Of a stretch of DNA of 64,000 bases, positions 1 to 12,552 are shown in pieces; the first letter of the stretch is position 1; every line of letters begins with the position of its first letter. The position numbers were made by a program, and so were the translations under genes. Under the pieces are notes generated by a model. That model had not been told where the DNA came from. It worked only from the letters and a program-made list of their open reading frames with translations, and made no database searches. The stretch is from assembly GCA_034509925.1 (NCBI GenBank), contig CM067529.1, positions 5,711,001 through 5,775,000 on the forward strand, written 5' to 3'. Origin of the DNA: Hirudinaria manillensis (lineage: Eukaryota > Annelida > Clitellata > Hirudinida > Hirudinidae).

Positions 1-981
1 GGCAACCGACGTCGTAGCGGTCTGAGAAGGAGCGTTGGAACTCGATGCCAGGCAAGTCGATGGCTGGGAGGACGATGGCAACTGATAAGCTGCTCTTTCG
101 GTTGAACTGAACTGTTGCTGCTGCTGTTGTTGTTGTTGCTGATGATGATGCTGGGGATGATGCGGAGGAGGGGCGAATGCGCCCGCAAAAAATCCGACAG
201 GTGCTTCTCTGTCTCCATGGTAATAATTCGGCGATTGTTGTATGTCGTCGTGACCGTGGAGATGTGCAAAATGTCCACTCTGAACTCTGGCTCCGCTGGC
301 CAGTTGTTCGTCGTCGTAGGAATATGAGACTTGTTGCTGTTGTTGTTGTTGCTGCTGCTGCTGGTAAAGGTTCATCTTGGAATCGACGACGTGTCGAACG
401 CTGAGTTCGCTGTTGCTACTGTTGCCGTTGTAGTTCTTGTATCGCCAGTCGCAAGGCTCGTCCTCCGGTGCAATGACCCTGATGACCACGTTGTCGACAT
501 TGTCGTTGTTGTTGTCGTCGAAAGCTTCCTCTTTGTTGTCCTTGTTGAGTCTGTAGTTGTCTTCGTCCTTAGTCGAGCAAACGACAGACGAAGAATCGGC
601 CACATTTCTCGTATCTTCGCCGTCGTTGTTTGAATTGCTGTTGTTGTTGCTGCTGCTGCTCGTGTTGCCATAGTGATAGTTGTTTCCAGTCTTACCCACG
701 AAGCGTTCGTAGTCGATCGGGGGCTGGCGCATGACCATTGAGTTGTAACCGTGATAAGCGGCCAGAGGGCCCTCGGCTCTGACGGGCGTCCGTTCCTCGG
801 AAGTACCTGCCTCCCTGTTGCCATGGCGATCGTAGGAGGAGATGTGGAGGTAGGTGTGACTGTCGAGGTTGCAGAGTGTGTAGTTGTCGGCCATCATGTC
901 GTGATGACCCGTCGACGAATCCAAACTCATCCTTGATCCTCCTCTTCCGTTCATCATCATCATCATCATCGCTGACGTCAT
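1..981 (-). CDS. 5' coding exon of a Hox-cluster gene (Hox4 or a more anterior Hox by position), partial
   Basis: A minus-strand frame stays open from a stop at 1018-1020 to the left edge, giving 327 codons from the ATG at 981 or 310 from the ATG at 930. A run of in-frame ATGs (954-969) lies between them, so the start is uncertain. The protein begins MSLDSSTGHH from position 930. It is rich in Asn, Ser, Asp, His and Gln, with two poly-Gln runs (about 9 and 10 residues) and a His-rich patch near the edge. GC content is well above the flanks, as in the two Hox genes downstream. This suits the long low-complexity first exon of a Hox gene. Strand and order (left of mir-10 and Hox5) predict Hox4, but the Hox4-type N-terminal motif (SSFLMNSYY-like) is absent. 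No YPWM or homeobox is in the window. Hox1-3, or even a non-Hox protein, cannot be excluded. Coding status is fairly sure; identity is not. Confidence 0.65.
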   Translation of the reverse strand, partial: MTSAMMMMMMNGRGGSRMSLDSSTGHHDMMADNYTLCNLDSHTYLHISSYDRHGNREAGTSEERTPVRAEGPLAAYHGYNSMVMRQPPIDYERFVGKTGNNYHYGNTSSSSNNNSNSNNDGEDTRNVADSSSVVCSTKDEDNYRLNKDNKEEAFDDNNNDNVDNVVIRVIAPEDEPCDWRYKNYNGNSSNSELSVRHVVDSKMNLYQQQQQQQQQQQVSYSYDDEQLASGARVQSGHFAHLHGHDDIQQSPNYYHGDREAPVGFFAGAFAPPPHHPQHHHQQQQQQQQQQFSSTERAAYQLPSSSQPSTCLASSSNAPSQTATTSVA

Positions 982-1720
982 GCTTCCCTGAACATTCCGA
1001 TGTTCATTCTTTCCTAGTTAAGTTTTGCAGCTTTGTACACCTTTCAGTTATTGCCGTACATGCCGACGATGAAATGAAGGGTTGTTGTTGTTGTTGTTTT
1101 TAAATTATTTTCAATTCTTCATTTACAGTGACCCTGCAAAAAAAGATGGCGATCGAAACTCATGAAATTTGCCGAACGTAGAAGGAAGGAAGGAAGGAGC
1201 GATTGAGAAAGATGAAAAGAAATTGCTTCTTGTTTACATTTCATTCCTTTACGACTGCCGAAAATGTTATCTTTGGAAAGCCATTATCGCTCGTTAGACA
1301 TCCACTCTGCGTCTTTTAACTGCAGGTCAGAAAGAAATGATTTATAAATGAGGGATCACACGTGCCCGAGTGAAAAAACCAGCGGACCATGACGCCTGGA
1401 AAATCAATAAGCAGACACGCAAACAATACGTCGGCAATTGATCGGAAATAATACTTTAATTAATAATACTTTTATTTTTCTTTTAATGCATTTCCACGCA
1501 CATTTCGTAAATGATAAATTAATTAAACGAACAAATGTGCCAATGGATGGAGTCAAATTCTCAACGAGCCACTATAGATTGTTACCACCTGTGTGTGGTC
1601 ATCGTTGCGTAACGTTGCGTTACGTTCCAGGTGTCCGTTAATGACGTAGTCATCAATTGGTCCTTGGCGGAGAGGAATTGCTGAATTGTTGAGCGAACGA
1701 GTGAACAAACTAACGAATAA

Positions 1721-1796
1721 CTGACTGACTGATTGATTGATTGGCTGATTGATTGATTGATTGATTGACTGATTGATTGAATGAATGATTGAAGGG
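1721..1796. repeat. (TGAT)n-like tetranucleotide array
   Basis: Imperfect tandem TGAT/TGAC units of about 75 bp. The array repeatedly spells TGATTGAT, which matches the bipartite Exd/Pbx-Hox binding consensus TGATNNAT. That may be incidental to the repeat. Confidence 0.85.
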
Positions 1797-2108
1797 ATGG
1801 ATGTTAACACTGACGAGTGTTTGAACGGAAGGCACTAACCTAGCGAATGAGAAGTGCCGATCCACACACATATGTACGTATAGAGGAAGGGTTGGTCTCC
1901 ATACTTCAGTATCGAATGTAAGTCTCCACCAAGCAAGGCAATAAATCTTCTGTAGACTCCTTTTTGTTCTGCCTCCTATATATACACACACTGCTATGCA
2001 TCAATGTTACCACTGCACGTGCAGTCTTCATCAACATCGTCGTCGTCGTCGTCCTCATCTTTGCCATCATTATTAACTTATTATTGGTTTCGTCATCGTC
2101 GACTTGTT

Positions 2109-2121
2109 AGTATTATTATTA

Positions 2122-2195
<74 letters not shown>

Positions 2196-2230
2196 GTTGT
2201 TGTTGTTGTTGTTATTGTTGTTATTATTGC
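2109..2230. repeat. (ATT)n / (GTT)n microsatellite
   Basis: About 120 bp of ATT repeats with a short GTT block near the right end. It gives a spurious poly-Ile/Val frame. Confidence 0.95.
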
Positions 2231-2308
2231 TAATGTCAGTAAAACTATATTCTATTACTTATCCTCCATTTCAGCACTAAATTCGTTTTAAACTATTTGT
2301 GCAATCAG

Positions 2309-2432
2309 TTCATCATCATCATCACCAATATCAAAAACATCATTATTATCATCATCACCATTATCAAAAACATCATCATCATCACCATTGTCGACGTCCT
2401 CTTCTTCTTCCTCCTCCTCATCATCATCAATC
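2309..2432. repeat. (ATC)n-rich imperfect microsatellite
   Basis: Two near copies of a CATCATCATC...CACCA...TATCAAAAACATCAT block, followed by TCC/TCA runs. It is low complexity and non-coding. Confidence 0.8.
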
Positions 2433-2493
2433 AAATGTTCATCGATGTAATTAGTTTGTTTCAATTAAAATGATTCTTCAAATGATCATCCAA

Positions 2494-2588
2494 ATACACA
2501 CACACACGCACACGCACACACTCACACACACATTCATATGCATATGCATACAAACACACCCACACGCACAAACACACGCACATACACA
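2494..2588. repeat. (CA)n dinucleotide tract
   Basis: CACACA runs broken by GCA, TCA and a CATATGCATATGCATA segment. Confidence 0.85.
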
Positions 2589-2671
2589 ATTAAGAGGGGC
2601 AAAAGATATTCAATCCGAAATTTTTATTTCAATTCAATCCACGATCTTTTGTGGACATCCAGAAAATGGAT

Positions 2672-2772
2672 GAGTTATCGGTGATGATGACGATTACGAT
2701 GGCGATGATGACGATGACATGGAGTAGGAGATGATGATGGTGATGAAGATTGAGATGATGATGGTGATATTG
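2672..2772. repeat. (GAT)n-rich microsatellite
   Basis: Imperfect GATGATGAC/GATGATGG repeats covering about 100 bp. Confidence 0.8.
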
Positions 2773-2939
2773 GAGCGGATAAGCTCGCATGTGATAGTGG
2801 AAATAGGTGCGCTTGTGAGCTCAGTCTGTCTAATTGAAACAAATTGTACTGCCTTGGACTAATAAACCCGAGAAGGAAGGAAGGAGCGATAAATGATGAG
2901 CCTCGGATAGTTTGCAATGAGGAGATTCATTCATTCGTT

Positions 2940-3010
2940 CTTCCATTCATCCATCCATCCATCCGTCCATCCGTCCATCCGTCCATCCATCCATCCACCC
3001 ATCCGTCCGT
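2940..3010. repeat. (CCAT)n tetranucleotide array
   Basis: CCAT/CCGT units over about 70 bp, giving His-Pro-Ser or Met-Asp-Gly frames on the two strands that are not genes. Confidence 0.85.
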
Positions 3011-5520
3011 TCGTTTGTTCGTTCATTGCTCCTTCCCTCTTTCTTTCTATTTTTCCAGGCTGGAGTTTGTTTACGACTGAGCGGCATAGTATCGTAATTG
3101 TTTTCGCTTTCGAACGCATGCAACGACATTTCGTTGTTGAACGATTGAAGGTAAAATAAAGGAGAACTTGCAGAACAAATGTCCATGTTTTGACTTCATC
3201 CACGTCACAACACGAGGAACTTTTGCGGCGGGAAAAATCCAAACCTTTTCATTGTCACTGCTTGTGAGATTTCTCCGGGAATGATTCAGTCTTTTAAGGC
3301 ACCGTCATTGACATCATTATCGCTACTTTTAGCACTAAACATTATTAATTAACTTAATTAATTTATAAATTAATTGTATAAATAACGAGTTGCGATAATT
3401 GTTTCAATCTTTAACTCCATCGATACCAACTATGGTCACTATCACCATCGCTATCATGAGGTATCAGACAATGACTATCAACCTACTACTATCATCATCG
3501 TCGTCGTCGTCATCGTCATAATCGTCATCACCGCCGACTTATTGTAGTTGTCATCATCATCGGCTGTCCAATCACAGGACGTCATTAGGTGAATGATTTG
3601 AATAAGAATGCGTAAGAAATGAATAAGAAAGCGTCGGCCCTCAAAGATCGGATATTAAAAGTACCTGCTGCTCTCGAAAACATTTCTTCGAGCGAATGTT
3701 CCTTCAGTTGTGACTTTAATGAACATCTTCGCAGTCGAATCGCAGAATCCACTCCCGGATACGTTTTGCCAAACCATCCCCGCACATCCCTGGACATGCG
3801 CGCCGCTGCCGGAGACTTCAATTAAATAAACCTCTCGGGAAATTCCATCCCTCCCGATGTTTCCTTCCATATCTACGCTTTCGTTTCCATAGCGACGGAC
3901 TTCTCTTCATCTTCTAATTCGTTGTTCATCAAAGCGGGCAGAAGTTTTGGAGAAAAGTCGCAGAGAAATTTTTACGGAGTTTATCTCGAGGAGATTAAGA
4001 GCCAATAAATTGGAACTTTTAAACTATTTAAAACGGCATTCGAAATCTTTTCCGGGAATTACCCGCCAATGTATGAGGACGTGGAATTGGAAACAAATTG
4101 GACAGAGGATGCTCCATAATGGAAAAATGCTGCTGCTCTCCGCGCATCTTTGAAACTGATCCTCTCTTTCATCGGACCATTCGTCCATCCATCCCTTTAT
4201 CCATCCTTCCACCCTTCCTTCCTTCCTTCTTATTCCTGTACTTCACAGAATTTTCCAATCGTTGAGTCTTCCTTTGGAGCTAAAATGAGAATTATTCATC
4301 TCCATGCCGCAAATGCCTTCTATTTAATCTGGTCTCAATTTTATCATTTACTTAATTAAACCAAATAATATAAACCCATTAACTACATAATATAGTAATA
4401 ACAATTAACAATATATTATTATATACTTATCAATCAACCACATAAAATAAACCAATTAGGAAAATAATTGAAAAATCCTGCAGACCCATCGGATGATTTT
4501 ATTGCAAAACGTCTCCAGGAATCGCTCTAAGATTTCTTCCAGCAAAAGAAATGACACATTTGCTCCTGAATTGAAGATGACGTCATCGTGGTTATGATAA
4601 TCATCTCGTACGTATCGAGGGCCAACATCAACATAACAGCATTAAATCACGGTTTTATTCCAATACCTTTCTGTAACAATGCAATACAATTCCAATGAGT
4701 TGTCGTTGTCCCCCTTACAAATGGATTGATAGGTTCGTAATGAATATTGCTTCGTGTGATTGTGGTAGATTATAATTACATTATTATTAATTAATTTATA
4801 TTTATAATAACTTAATTGACGAACGGAGATAATGTTAAGGCAAAGGTCATCGGCGCTTTGTCCGTTTCATTGTAAACTTATTTCAGTGTGTCAAAAGAAT
4901 ATGCATTATTAATGAAAGGATATCATCATTAACGACCAATTAAATTAAATTAATAATAATAATAATAATAATAATAATCATTAGCATCATCATCATTATC
5001 ATCATCATAACATTGAACAACAAGTCACACGATAACACATCGGTGTGGGTAACTATGGCAACGTTTGCACCACAAGAGAACATCGATCCCAAAAATCAAT
5101 ACCATCTCAGAACGCCATCTTTTCTTCGCCGGTAGATGGAGCAATGCATTCATTCATTTACTCATTCATTCACTCACTCAATTGTACTTTCACAAATCAT
5201 TCGATTGACCACTAATTAATGCACTTTGTACGTTTAAGTTCGGTTCGCTCTCGAACGAGTTCAAATCAATTTGATGGTCGTTACGCAATTATCGTCATCA
5301 TCATCATCATCGCCATCATCGTCGTCGTCGTCGTCATCATCATCTCTGTTACCAGCACCATGGTTACAACCATCACAACAACCACGGCATTCCTGATAGT
5401 GATGTGGAAAACAAAAGAGGCACGAGAGTTGTAGGAAGGCCTGGAGGAAAGAAGAGTGAAAGTTAATCTTTCCTGATTGACATACTCTCACAGAAGAGCA
5501 TCATCTCACCTTACTATTAT

Positions 5521-8500
5521 TAAACAACTACTTAAAAAATAATAAATTATGTTAATGAATAAATAAATAATTGTAGTAAATAATATTTCCAAAGTATTAT
5601 TATGCAATTATGTTAATAGTAGATTATAAATTATGTTAATAGCGGATTAATTCTTGTAATTATAATCTCCAAAGTATTGTTGCAAATTTTCATCACCTCC
5701 TGAAGTCCAGGTACAGTTTATGTATGTTACCATGGTTACATTAAATACACGTATAAACCTCAATTGGTATGACATCAATACACATGATAGAACTGACTTT
5801 CAATTGCAAATTATAAGAGGAGCGTTTAACCAAATGAACAATAAATTATGCTTTAGAATCATCTTATTATAATCTTTAATTATGTCAATTTAATATTTTA
5901 TTTAATTATATTTTCAAGGTAAATAATTGCAGGCATTTTAAAACTCAATAAACTTTTCAGTACATGATCACTTATTTATAATTTCTTCTGAATTAATTTA
6001 CATATTTATTTAATAATTTATTTATTTCTAATTAATGACAAGAATTGCTGATCTCCTTTTGATCTCATAATATTTATTTCATTATTTGTTTATTATAAAA
6101 TATATATTTCAAATATTACTAATTGAAGTTTAACTAATATTAATTAATGATTTAAGATTTAAGAAACATTTATAATGTTTAATCAATTATATTAATAAAC
6201 ATAGTCAAATATAATATCATGTAAATAATATAAATATTATAATTCACCAAACATTTATAATATATTTGATTATATTGCATACTTATTATTAAATAAATAA
6301 TTTATTTCAAATAACTGATTTAATCAGTAAATAAAATTTTAAAAAATGTTTTCAAGCAAAATATTTGCACACGATTAGCAGTCAAAAAGAGTGCATAATT
6401 TGATACTTAGCGACATATTACGACAAAGACGAAGATAATTCTTATTAAATTAAAAAAAAAAGTTAAATTTCAAAATAAATTTTTAAAAATTTAAAAGTAT
6501 TTTCAGGATTTTAATAAATCACAAATTGGGTTTTTTAAAGCTTTCTATTTCCATGCTGTTGGACAAAAAGGACTGAAATGAGTGACAATTTAATTTTTAA
6601 TAATTAGATATTTCTTGCATTGTTTAAAACTTAATTGATATTTTTAAACAATTATAATTTTAATAATTTCAATAATACTTAACAAATTTATTTATAATTC
6701 AATAATGATCGAGGAATGTTTAGAAATACTGAACAAGTTATAATAAATAAGTTGTATAGAAATGATTTCAATAAAATATCGATTGATTGACTTTAAAACT
6801 ATCTGAACAAATCCAGTGAATACATTCAGTCAATTAGTTGCAAAGCCTGATTATAATCTAAACGTAACACAACATTAACTATTATTAATTAGCGAAATAA
6901 AATAATTTTTATGCAAAGAAGGCTTTCAAAATGAAATAATAAAATGGAAAAATAACGAAATGCACCCAAAAACTGGGCGTGGCTCTGCCAGTTTCCTAGG
7001 AAACCATCCATCAATCAAAGTTAGATTGTTTTGAGAGGGGGGATTACGAGCCTAGATCCGTAGGGGGTCGAGGCAGTTCTAATTCTTGATTTCAAGGAGG
7101 CCTCTCGTGTCCTTCCCTGCATTATGCATGCACGTGAATTGCCAATGCACCTACGTCCTGCATTCCTCATTTCATGCATTCTGCGTGCATCCATGCATCC
7201 ATGCAGTGTCGATCACGATTTAAAAAAAAGTGTTTTTTAATTAAAAGATTATTTCTTTCTTGTTCTCTTTCAGGTGAGGTTTGTGCTGATGAGGCGTGAA
7301 AATATCAACGATGAGTTGTTTAAGTTATTCTAATTAATGGTTCAATTAGAATTCTATTATTTGCAATTATTAAACAAAATTAGATAATAAAATGGAGGTT
7401 TAATAATTTTGTATTTTTTAAGATAAACAAAAATTATTAATAATTTCAATAATACTCATAAAGGTTCAGATCGTTACATTAATTCACTCAATAAATTGAA
7501 AATAGTTTCTTACAATTAAAATAGATTAAATTTAATATTTAAATATTTTTAATTTAATGACTACAACTTATTCCTTAAATAATTTTTTCTTAATATTTTA
7601 ATTACAATTATTAATTAATGTTTTATGTAAAATATTTCCAATTTAATCCAAAACAGTTTATCATGATTTGGTGGACGAATATTGTAATTATAACTTCATT
7701 CAAAGAAATGTGAAAAAATTCTTTAGACTTCGAGTTTATTATATTCATTTTATATTAAATTAATATGTATTTATAAATTCTCTAATACATTATTTTCAGT
7801 TAAAGGGATAATGGTATTACATATCATAATTGTTATCTCGAAATATTAATATTAATTAATTATATTATTATTATGATATTATTCTTTACCAATTTGCGTG
7901 GTGTTAATATTGGTGTCTCTACAAAGATGAATAAATAAAAATAAATAAAAATTGCTAATTAATTATGTCCATTTATTACAAAATATTTAATCTATCAACA
8001 TCAATATTATTATTATTGATAAAATATTTATAAAGTTGCACTAATAATCTGTCATTTGTGCTTAATATTCAGTTATAATCACACAATCATACCAATAAAA
8101 ATTACTCGGAATAGACATAAATAAATAGGAAATAATAATATCAATAAATTTTTTTTTTTAAATGCAAATATTCAAATATTGTTATAAATTATATTTTCTT
8201 GCACTAATTGGTGTATTAATCTCTGAAGATTGCATGTTAGGCATTAATTTATTATAAATAATTATTATTTTCTGATTAATTATTTATTTTTTATATTCCT
8301 ACCTTTTATTATCATTAAATGAGATTAATTGGATTTTTTCAATTCTTTAATTTAACATTTACTTGATTTAATGTTTATTTAACCAATAATATATTATAAT
8401 GCATATAATAATAATTCCTAAGATATTGTTAGATTAATAATTTAAATTATTTAAATAACTTATATTATTAATTTAAATAATTTATATTATTAATTTAAAC

Positions 8501-8750
8501 AACACTTAATCACATAAATTAGATACCAAACACCTCGCTGTAAGTGTTTTTAAATTTTATTTAAAATATTATTTAATATCACAAATAAACCTTTATATCA
8601 ATAAATGTATTATAAACAATTATTCAGTTATAAAAATAAGGTGACAACTCGTATTTAAATTATTTTTTATAAAAATCTTATTTAAATAATTAAACTTCAT
8701 TAACTTCTGATTAATTGACAAATTTATTTGTTAATTTGATTGATTGAGTG
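5521..8750. other. Very AT-rich intergenic DNA
   Basis: Dominated by A/T with many TAAT and TTAATTAA runs. No open frame reaches 60 codons. One less AT-rich island at about 6961-7215 contains a GGGCGTGG box, a CACGTG at about 7132 and repeated ATGCAT/GCATGC palindromes. Nothing else is recognised. Confidence 0.6.
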
Positions 8751-8805
8751 AGATTATGTCATATCATAAGGAGGGTATGGTGATGGAAGGATGATGACAT
8801 GCTTA

Positions 8806-8912
8806 GGTTATCATGATAATGATGATGTTGTGATAATAATATTTGATGTTCATCATATGATGATGATGATGATGTTTTTGTTGATAATGATGATGATGAT
8901 GATGATGATTCT
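8806..8912. repeat. (GAT)n-rich microsatellite
   Basis: GATGATGAT runs interrupted by TTG and AATA segments. Confidence 0.8.
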
Positions 8913-9602
8913 AGAATTATATTCACTAATGAGAAGAAACACAAGCATCATTTGATGAATCTTTGATAGGAAGAAAATTAACGAATTGATGATCACCAAT
9001 AAACCAATTAGCATATTATAATGAGTTGTTACGTAAGCTTCTAAATATTAATGTCTCTTATGTTATTTCTAAGGGAAGTTCATTATTATGTCCCATGTCT
9101 TAGCAATGCTTTCTCAGGAAGCCCAGCGGTTAATTGGTGGCTCATTAATAATGCATTTATGCAAATGACTTGTCTCGAGGCCTTAACGGGATCATCAGAA
9201 GATCTGCTTTGATCTGGCTTGGTTATTGAAGTTTCTCGATGAGCAGTGATGATGATGATGATTCGATTATGCTAATGAGCTCTAAAGCAGTGATTATGTT
9301 GTAAATACTTGCTACATTTTACTACGATGTTCACGATGTTACGTGGCCAATAATAATAATGTTCTACGAGATATGTTTTAAATAAATTATGCAAATGAGG
9401 TTCATTTGAATAAATGAGGATCTTTAACCAGGGTATTTGGTGCTCTGCAAATGTTCATTCGAGAAATGATCGTGGCAGGAAGGAACGAAGGATTGGAATG
9501 TGAAAGAATAAAAGAATGATTTCATTTCGTTTTCGTAAATAATGACATCGGGAAATGTCTTATTAGCATTGTTAAATATTAATATTATCGTTCTTATTGC
9601 TC

Positions 9603-9695
<93 letters not shown>
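9603..9695. repeat. (ATT)n perfect microsatellite
   Basis: About 31 uninterrupted ATT units. The purity suggests a young or highly mutable tract. Confidence 0.97.
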
Positions 9696-9696
<1 letters not shown>

Positions 9697-9864
9697 ATTT
9701 AAGTAAATACTAAGTAAGCATTCGAAATTATATTAATAAGTAAATATTGTTATTATGGCTGTTATTGATATTAAAAAATGAAAATGAAATTATAAAATAT
9801 CGATAAGTGTTGAGCTCAGGTGACGAAGGAGTTGAAGAAGTTGGTGTCTGATGAGAGAGGAACG

Positions 9865-9950
9865 TGTAGATGTGTGTGTGTGCATGCACGTATTTGTATG
9901 TATTTGTGTGTGCATGCATGCACGTGTGTGTGCGTGTGCGTGTGTATATG
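9865..9950. repeat. (GT)n / GCATGCAT tract
   Basis: TGTGTG runs mixed with GCATGCAC and CGTG units. The tract includes one CACGTG. Confidence 0.8.
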
Positions 9951-10104
9951 TGTATTTAATGAGAAGAAATTCATTCATCGATGACGATGACGACGACGAA
10001 GTCATTGATATTTAAATGAACACCAGGATCTCAGATGTTCTCACACTCGTTACAATCCAACAAATGAAGCACTTCTCTGTCTGTCTGTCTCTTTGATATC
10101 AGCT

Positions 10105-10175
10105 GCGAAAATATTGATGATGATGACGACGACGATGATGATGATCGTGATGGTGATGATGATGACAACGACGGC
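10105..10175. repeat. (GAT/GAC)n microsatellite
   Basis: Imperfect GATGATGACGAC repeat. Similar GAT arrays follow at about 10332-10438 and, in ATC orientation, at 10556-10650. Confidence 0.8.
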
Positions 10176-10840
10176 GGCCACGTGATTTTCCTCGAGAATT
10201 TAAAAATGCATTTCTTTCAAAAAAGCAAAATTTAGCAAAAAAGGCGCGCGAAAATAATCATTCTTACAGACGAACGAACATTAATGAAGAAGATATTCAC
10301 GTGACTAATCAGCATGAAAGCTTACCATGCTGTTGGAAATGACGACGAAGACGAGGTTGACGGTGATGATGACGATGATTACGATGATAAGACGGAGATG
10401 ATGATGATGATGTTGGTGATGATGATGATAATGATGACCACACAAGCAATAAACATTCTTCAATGGTCTTCTTACGATCATCAGAGCACCAAGCGACGGC
10501 AACCTCGTTATCAAAAATAGATTTGTACAATTCTTCTGTTATGATGACGATTGCGAACATCATCGTCATCATCATCACCACCATCAACATCATTATCATG
10601 ATTATTACTACTAATATTATTATTATCGTTGTTATCATTATTATTTTTGTTTTTATTTTAGTAATGATAATTAAATAAAGTATCAGAACGCCGAGAAAGC
10701 GTTCGCATCACTTGCACACACGCGTTACCAGGGGTGATAATCCGATTGCTGGAGAGAATGTGAGTGGCATTTAATGAAAGGGATTGTGGTGGGGATTAGT
10801 TGAGTGAGTGGCTGATGGGCTGGTGGCTGGGTGATGGGTG

Positions 10841-10950
10841 GATGGATGGTGGGTGGATGATGGGTGGGTGGATGGATGGTGGGTGGATGATGGGTGGGTG
10901 GATGGATGGTGGGTGGATGACGGGTGGGTGGATGGATGGATGATGGGTGG
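10841..10950. repeat. 30-bp minisatellite, three copies plus a partial
   Basis: The unit starts GATGGATGGTGGGTGGATGA and is 30 bp long. It occurs at 10841-10870, 10871-10900 and 10901-10930, with a single T-to-C change in the third copy, then decays into GGAT repeats. The surrounding 10795-10960 is also GGAT/GGGT-rich. Confidence 0.92.
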
Positions 10951-11338
10951 ATTGGTGATGCGAGGCGAATGGATGCAAGTAATTCTGGAGCTGAGATTTC
11001 CTTTCACTCATCTCTGAAATGAGTGACTCACTGTCATCTCGCATAAAAGACAACAATCCCTTCAAAATAATAAATCGGCGCCTTGAGCATAGCCACCCCT
11101 GATTGGACGGAGGGAATCACGTGGTGTAATTGGAAAAACGTGGAAATAACTCGGAAAACGTGTTCTCCAGGCTCATTCATCGGAAAAATTGTAGAATTTT
11201 TTCCTCAAAATCTCAGGTCAAAGTTCATCGAGTTCAACCCTTCAGAGGCCCCACCATTTCGATATCAACTCGAGCGCACACGCACACACGTGAAGTAATT
11301 TTCCCGAAGACAATTATCTCGAAATGACAGATCCAAAG

Positions 11339-11390
11339 TCATCTTCCTCCTCCTCCTCCTCCTCCTCCTCCTCCTCATCATCATCCTTAT
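11339..11390. repeat. (TCC)n / (TCA)n tract
   Basis: About 12 TCC units followed by TCATCATCA. One strand is pure pyrimidine. Confidence 0.9.
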
Positions 11391-12426
11391 CAAGGTTCTC
11401 AAAAACTTTCGATTTTTAAAGATTTCTTCTTATTCTCAGATGGAAATAAAAGCTAAAATTTCTGGATGTTTTTACATATCGTCATCGTCATCGTCATAAT
11501 CGTTATCATCACCGTCGTCGTCAACGTTGACATCACCATCATCTTCTGCTCACCTCATACAGTCATTGGTTTGCAAACGATCAGACAATCATCATCATCA
11601 TTCCTTGGATTATGAATGATGGTGAAATACAAATGAATTATGAAGTGTGCATGAATTATGAAGTATGAATGCATAGTGACGTCCGCACTTACAAGAAGTA
11701 ATTGAGACTGTCATGTCATGTCATGTCATGTGTTCTTTGGTCCTGCATTTACAATGCAACCGTGACTCGTTGAAATTGTTTTCGAATATATTTTAAATAA
11801 TAGAGAATATAATATAATATAAATAATATAATAAAATATAATATAATAACATATATAATGTAATAAATTCAGTAAATTCAACAAATTCATTTGTTGAGAA
11901 ACAACTGAACTTTTAAGAACTTTTCCAGCAACACTTTCGAGAGCTTAGGAGAGAAATTGTACAAATCTAAAAGAAATTGGATAGATATAAAGAAAGGTGT
12001 CTATTTATAGTTGACGTGCGTCAATGGAAATTCCGTGTTCAGGTTTCGGTTTGAAAACATCTGAACTGGAAAAACCCATTTCCATCGATCAATCAAAAGT
12101 GGACAGGCCATCTGATGACCACGCCCACCACCAGCACCGACACATTTTTTTAATTTGTCCTGCACCCACAATTTTATTCCAGCACTATTTTATTATGTAA
12201 TTCCATTTAATAGCAATTGAAAAGAAATTATAAACAACCCCCTACGTTTCCATGGTGACGAACATTCGAAACTCGCGATGGAAAGATGGAGAGGTCGGTG
12301 GATGCGGGGAGCACTCCAATTTGAGGAATTCAATGCTTTTAACGAGATTGCATTCGACGTTCCCAACTCTTGCTTGTGGAATAAAAAGTGTCATTTTTAA
12401 GGTCATTCACGATGATCCACAAGCCC

Positions 12427-12552
12427 TGTACTCACTCACTCACTCACCCATCGATCGACCCATCCACCCATCCACCCACTCACTCACCCACTCACTCACT
12501 CACTCATCCACTCACTCAGTCGCACAGTCACTCGCGCACTCATTCACTCAGT
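12427..12552. repeat. (CACT)n-like tetranucleotide array
   Basis: Imperfect CACT/CATC/CACC repeats over about 125 bp. Confidence 0.85.

Larger units (their letters stand above)
982..5520. other. Non-coding, microsatellite-rich DNA upstream of the left Hox exon
   Basis: No convincing gene is seen. The short frames here encode only poly-Ile, poly-Val, poly-Ser or poly-His from simple repeats. The stretch would hold the promoter and 5' UTR of the left exon. It contains TGAT, ATT, ATC/GAT, CA and CCAT tracts, the larger of which are listed separately. The frame at 3619-3825 is less repetitive (68 codons) but shows no family resemblance. Confidence 0.6.

Noticed and set aside
115..824. Plus-strand poly-Leu/Val frames and a 150-codon minus frame (372-824)
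   Set aside because: They lie opposite or out of frame with the long minus-strand Hox-type exon; their composition comes from CAG/AAC repeats read in other frames.
2004..2291. Poly-Ser then poly-Ile 95-codon frame
   Set aside because: Translation of TCG and ATT microsatellites, with no other coding sign.
10771..11065. His-Pro-Ser-Ile repeat proteins on the minus strand
   Set aside because: They reflect the 30-bp minisatellite and GGAT repeats, not a gene.
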